Positions 63,431 to 64,000 of a DNA stretch of 64,000 nucleotides are shown here, piece by piece (the stretch's first letter is position 1; the number at the start of each line of letters is the position of its first letter). The DNA is from Prunella strophiata (lineage: Eukaryota; Chordata; Aves; Passeriformes; Prunellidae). The notes under the pieces were generated by a model, which saw nothing but the letters and a program-made list of their open reading frames with translations, searched no databases and was not told the DNA's origin. Both the position numbers and the translations under genes were made by a program. The stretch is taken from assembly GCA_036583965.1 (NCBI GenBank), contig JAZBQD010000030.1, positions 58,281,551-58,345,550 on the forward strand, written 5' to 3'.

Positions 63431-64000
63431 GCCCTATGACGTTGCCACCATGTGTGAGACTAGTACAGCAACAGAATTTCACATGAGGCCCCTTTGACAC
63501 CCCCTTCTTTTATCCTTATGCTCAAACTGCAGTGTGTGTTTGCCTTCTCTGCTAGCTAATGTTAGCACATTAAATCTACATATTTCAAATCTCAGGTCAT
63601 CAAAAGATACAACTGTTCCAAGCATAATTCAGAATATAATTTTATATTCTTGAAACATTAAAGAAACCCTTGCTGCTTAGCTTTGCATAGGTCTCTTTCT
63701 GTTTCTCTTACTATTACTAGACCTTGTGTAAGAAAAGAATCTGTTCTTCATGACTCTATGTCTGAAAGTCCACTGAGAAGCTCAATTACTTTGATGCTTA
63801 GAACAGGTATAAGGTTGAGTTTTCACACCTATATATCATTAAGTTAGCAGGAAATATGTGAATCTCGTCATTTCAGTCTTTTCTTAAGCCTATTTAAAGA
63901 AATCTCAAAGAAGTCTTGTCTCTTCCTACTGAATCCTCACTCAGCCTCTGCTGTGTCACTGAATGTTTGCTCACCTGGGTGACCACAGGCCCTGGTCAGC
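63431..64000. other. AT-rich DNA, no gene seen
   Basis: No recognisable gene or repeat was found in the last 570 bp. The final 30 bases are somewhat GC-rich and run off the window. Confidence 0.55.

Overview
The window looks like avian genomic DNA from a gene-poor, AT-rich region. The main evidence is several 5'-truncated CR1 LINE fragments. They carry the CR1 reverse-transcriptase landmarks (a VPxGSxLGP-like stretch, FADDT, a C-terminal GLEHxSxEExLRELxLFxLEKRRLR block) and the short ATTCTRTGATT-type 3' tail. There are also bird-type LTR elements, including one ending in the 'TTGTTCTTATCTCAA...TAAACCA' style of avian ERVL-like LTRs. I found no tRNA, rRNA, CRISPR array, operon or complete conserved protein gene. 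Species cannot be read from the sequence.

Layout. 1-5.5 kb: AT-rich single-copy-looking DNA with one short CR1 tail. 5.55-6.47 kb: CR1 3' portion, + strand. 10.44-11.05 kb: a local two-copy tandem duplication of about 306 bp. 14.5-15.06 kb and 47.88-48.45 kb: two diverged copies of what appears to be one ERV-like interspersed repeat family. 18.4-20.8 kb: the most layered locus, a minus-strand CR1 with an internal deletion, interrupted by a minus-strand solo LTR, and abutted by a plus-strand ERVL-like LTR with decayed internal sequence. 25.98-26.9 kb: CR1 3' portion, + strand. 36.3-38.6 kb: two long arrays of the pentamer ATTAC, the second with alternating ATTAC and ATTAT blocks. 50.69-51.70 kb: a perfect 1,010-bp (CCCTC)n array preceded by a 65-bp exact direct repeat lying 768 bp apart. 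53.3 kb: an imperfect palindromic relic resembling an old MITE. 62.3-63.4 kb: a minus-strand CR1 3' portion with a further coding-like piece upstream.

Genes. Nearly all long open frames are artefacts of tandem repeats (a pentamer lacking stop codons reads open in three frames) or lie in transposons. Two weak host candidates remain: a 103-bp exon-like segment on + at 34029-34131, with CCAAT and TATA-like boxes upstream and an acceptor and donor in the right places, and a 70-codon minus-strand frame at 30284-30496 encoding one hydrophobic segment. Neither was matched to a named family. The window may lie between genes or inside a large intron; the sequence does not decide this.

There is no pathway-level gene set here. 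The informative biology is repeat dynamics: microsatellite expansion with block homogenisation, nested retroelements, and recent local duplication.
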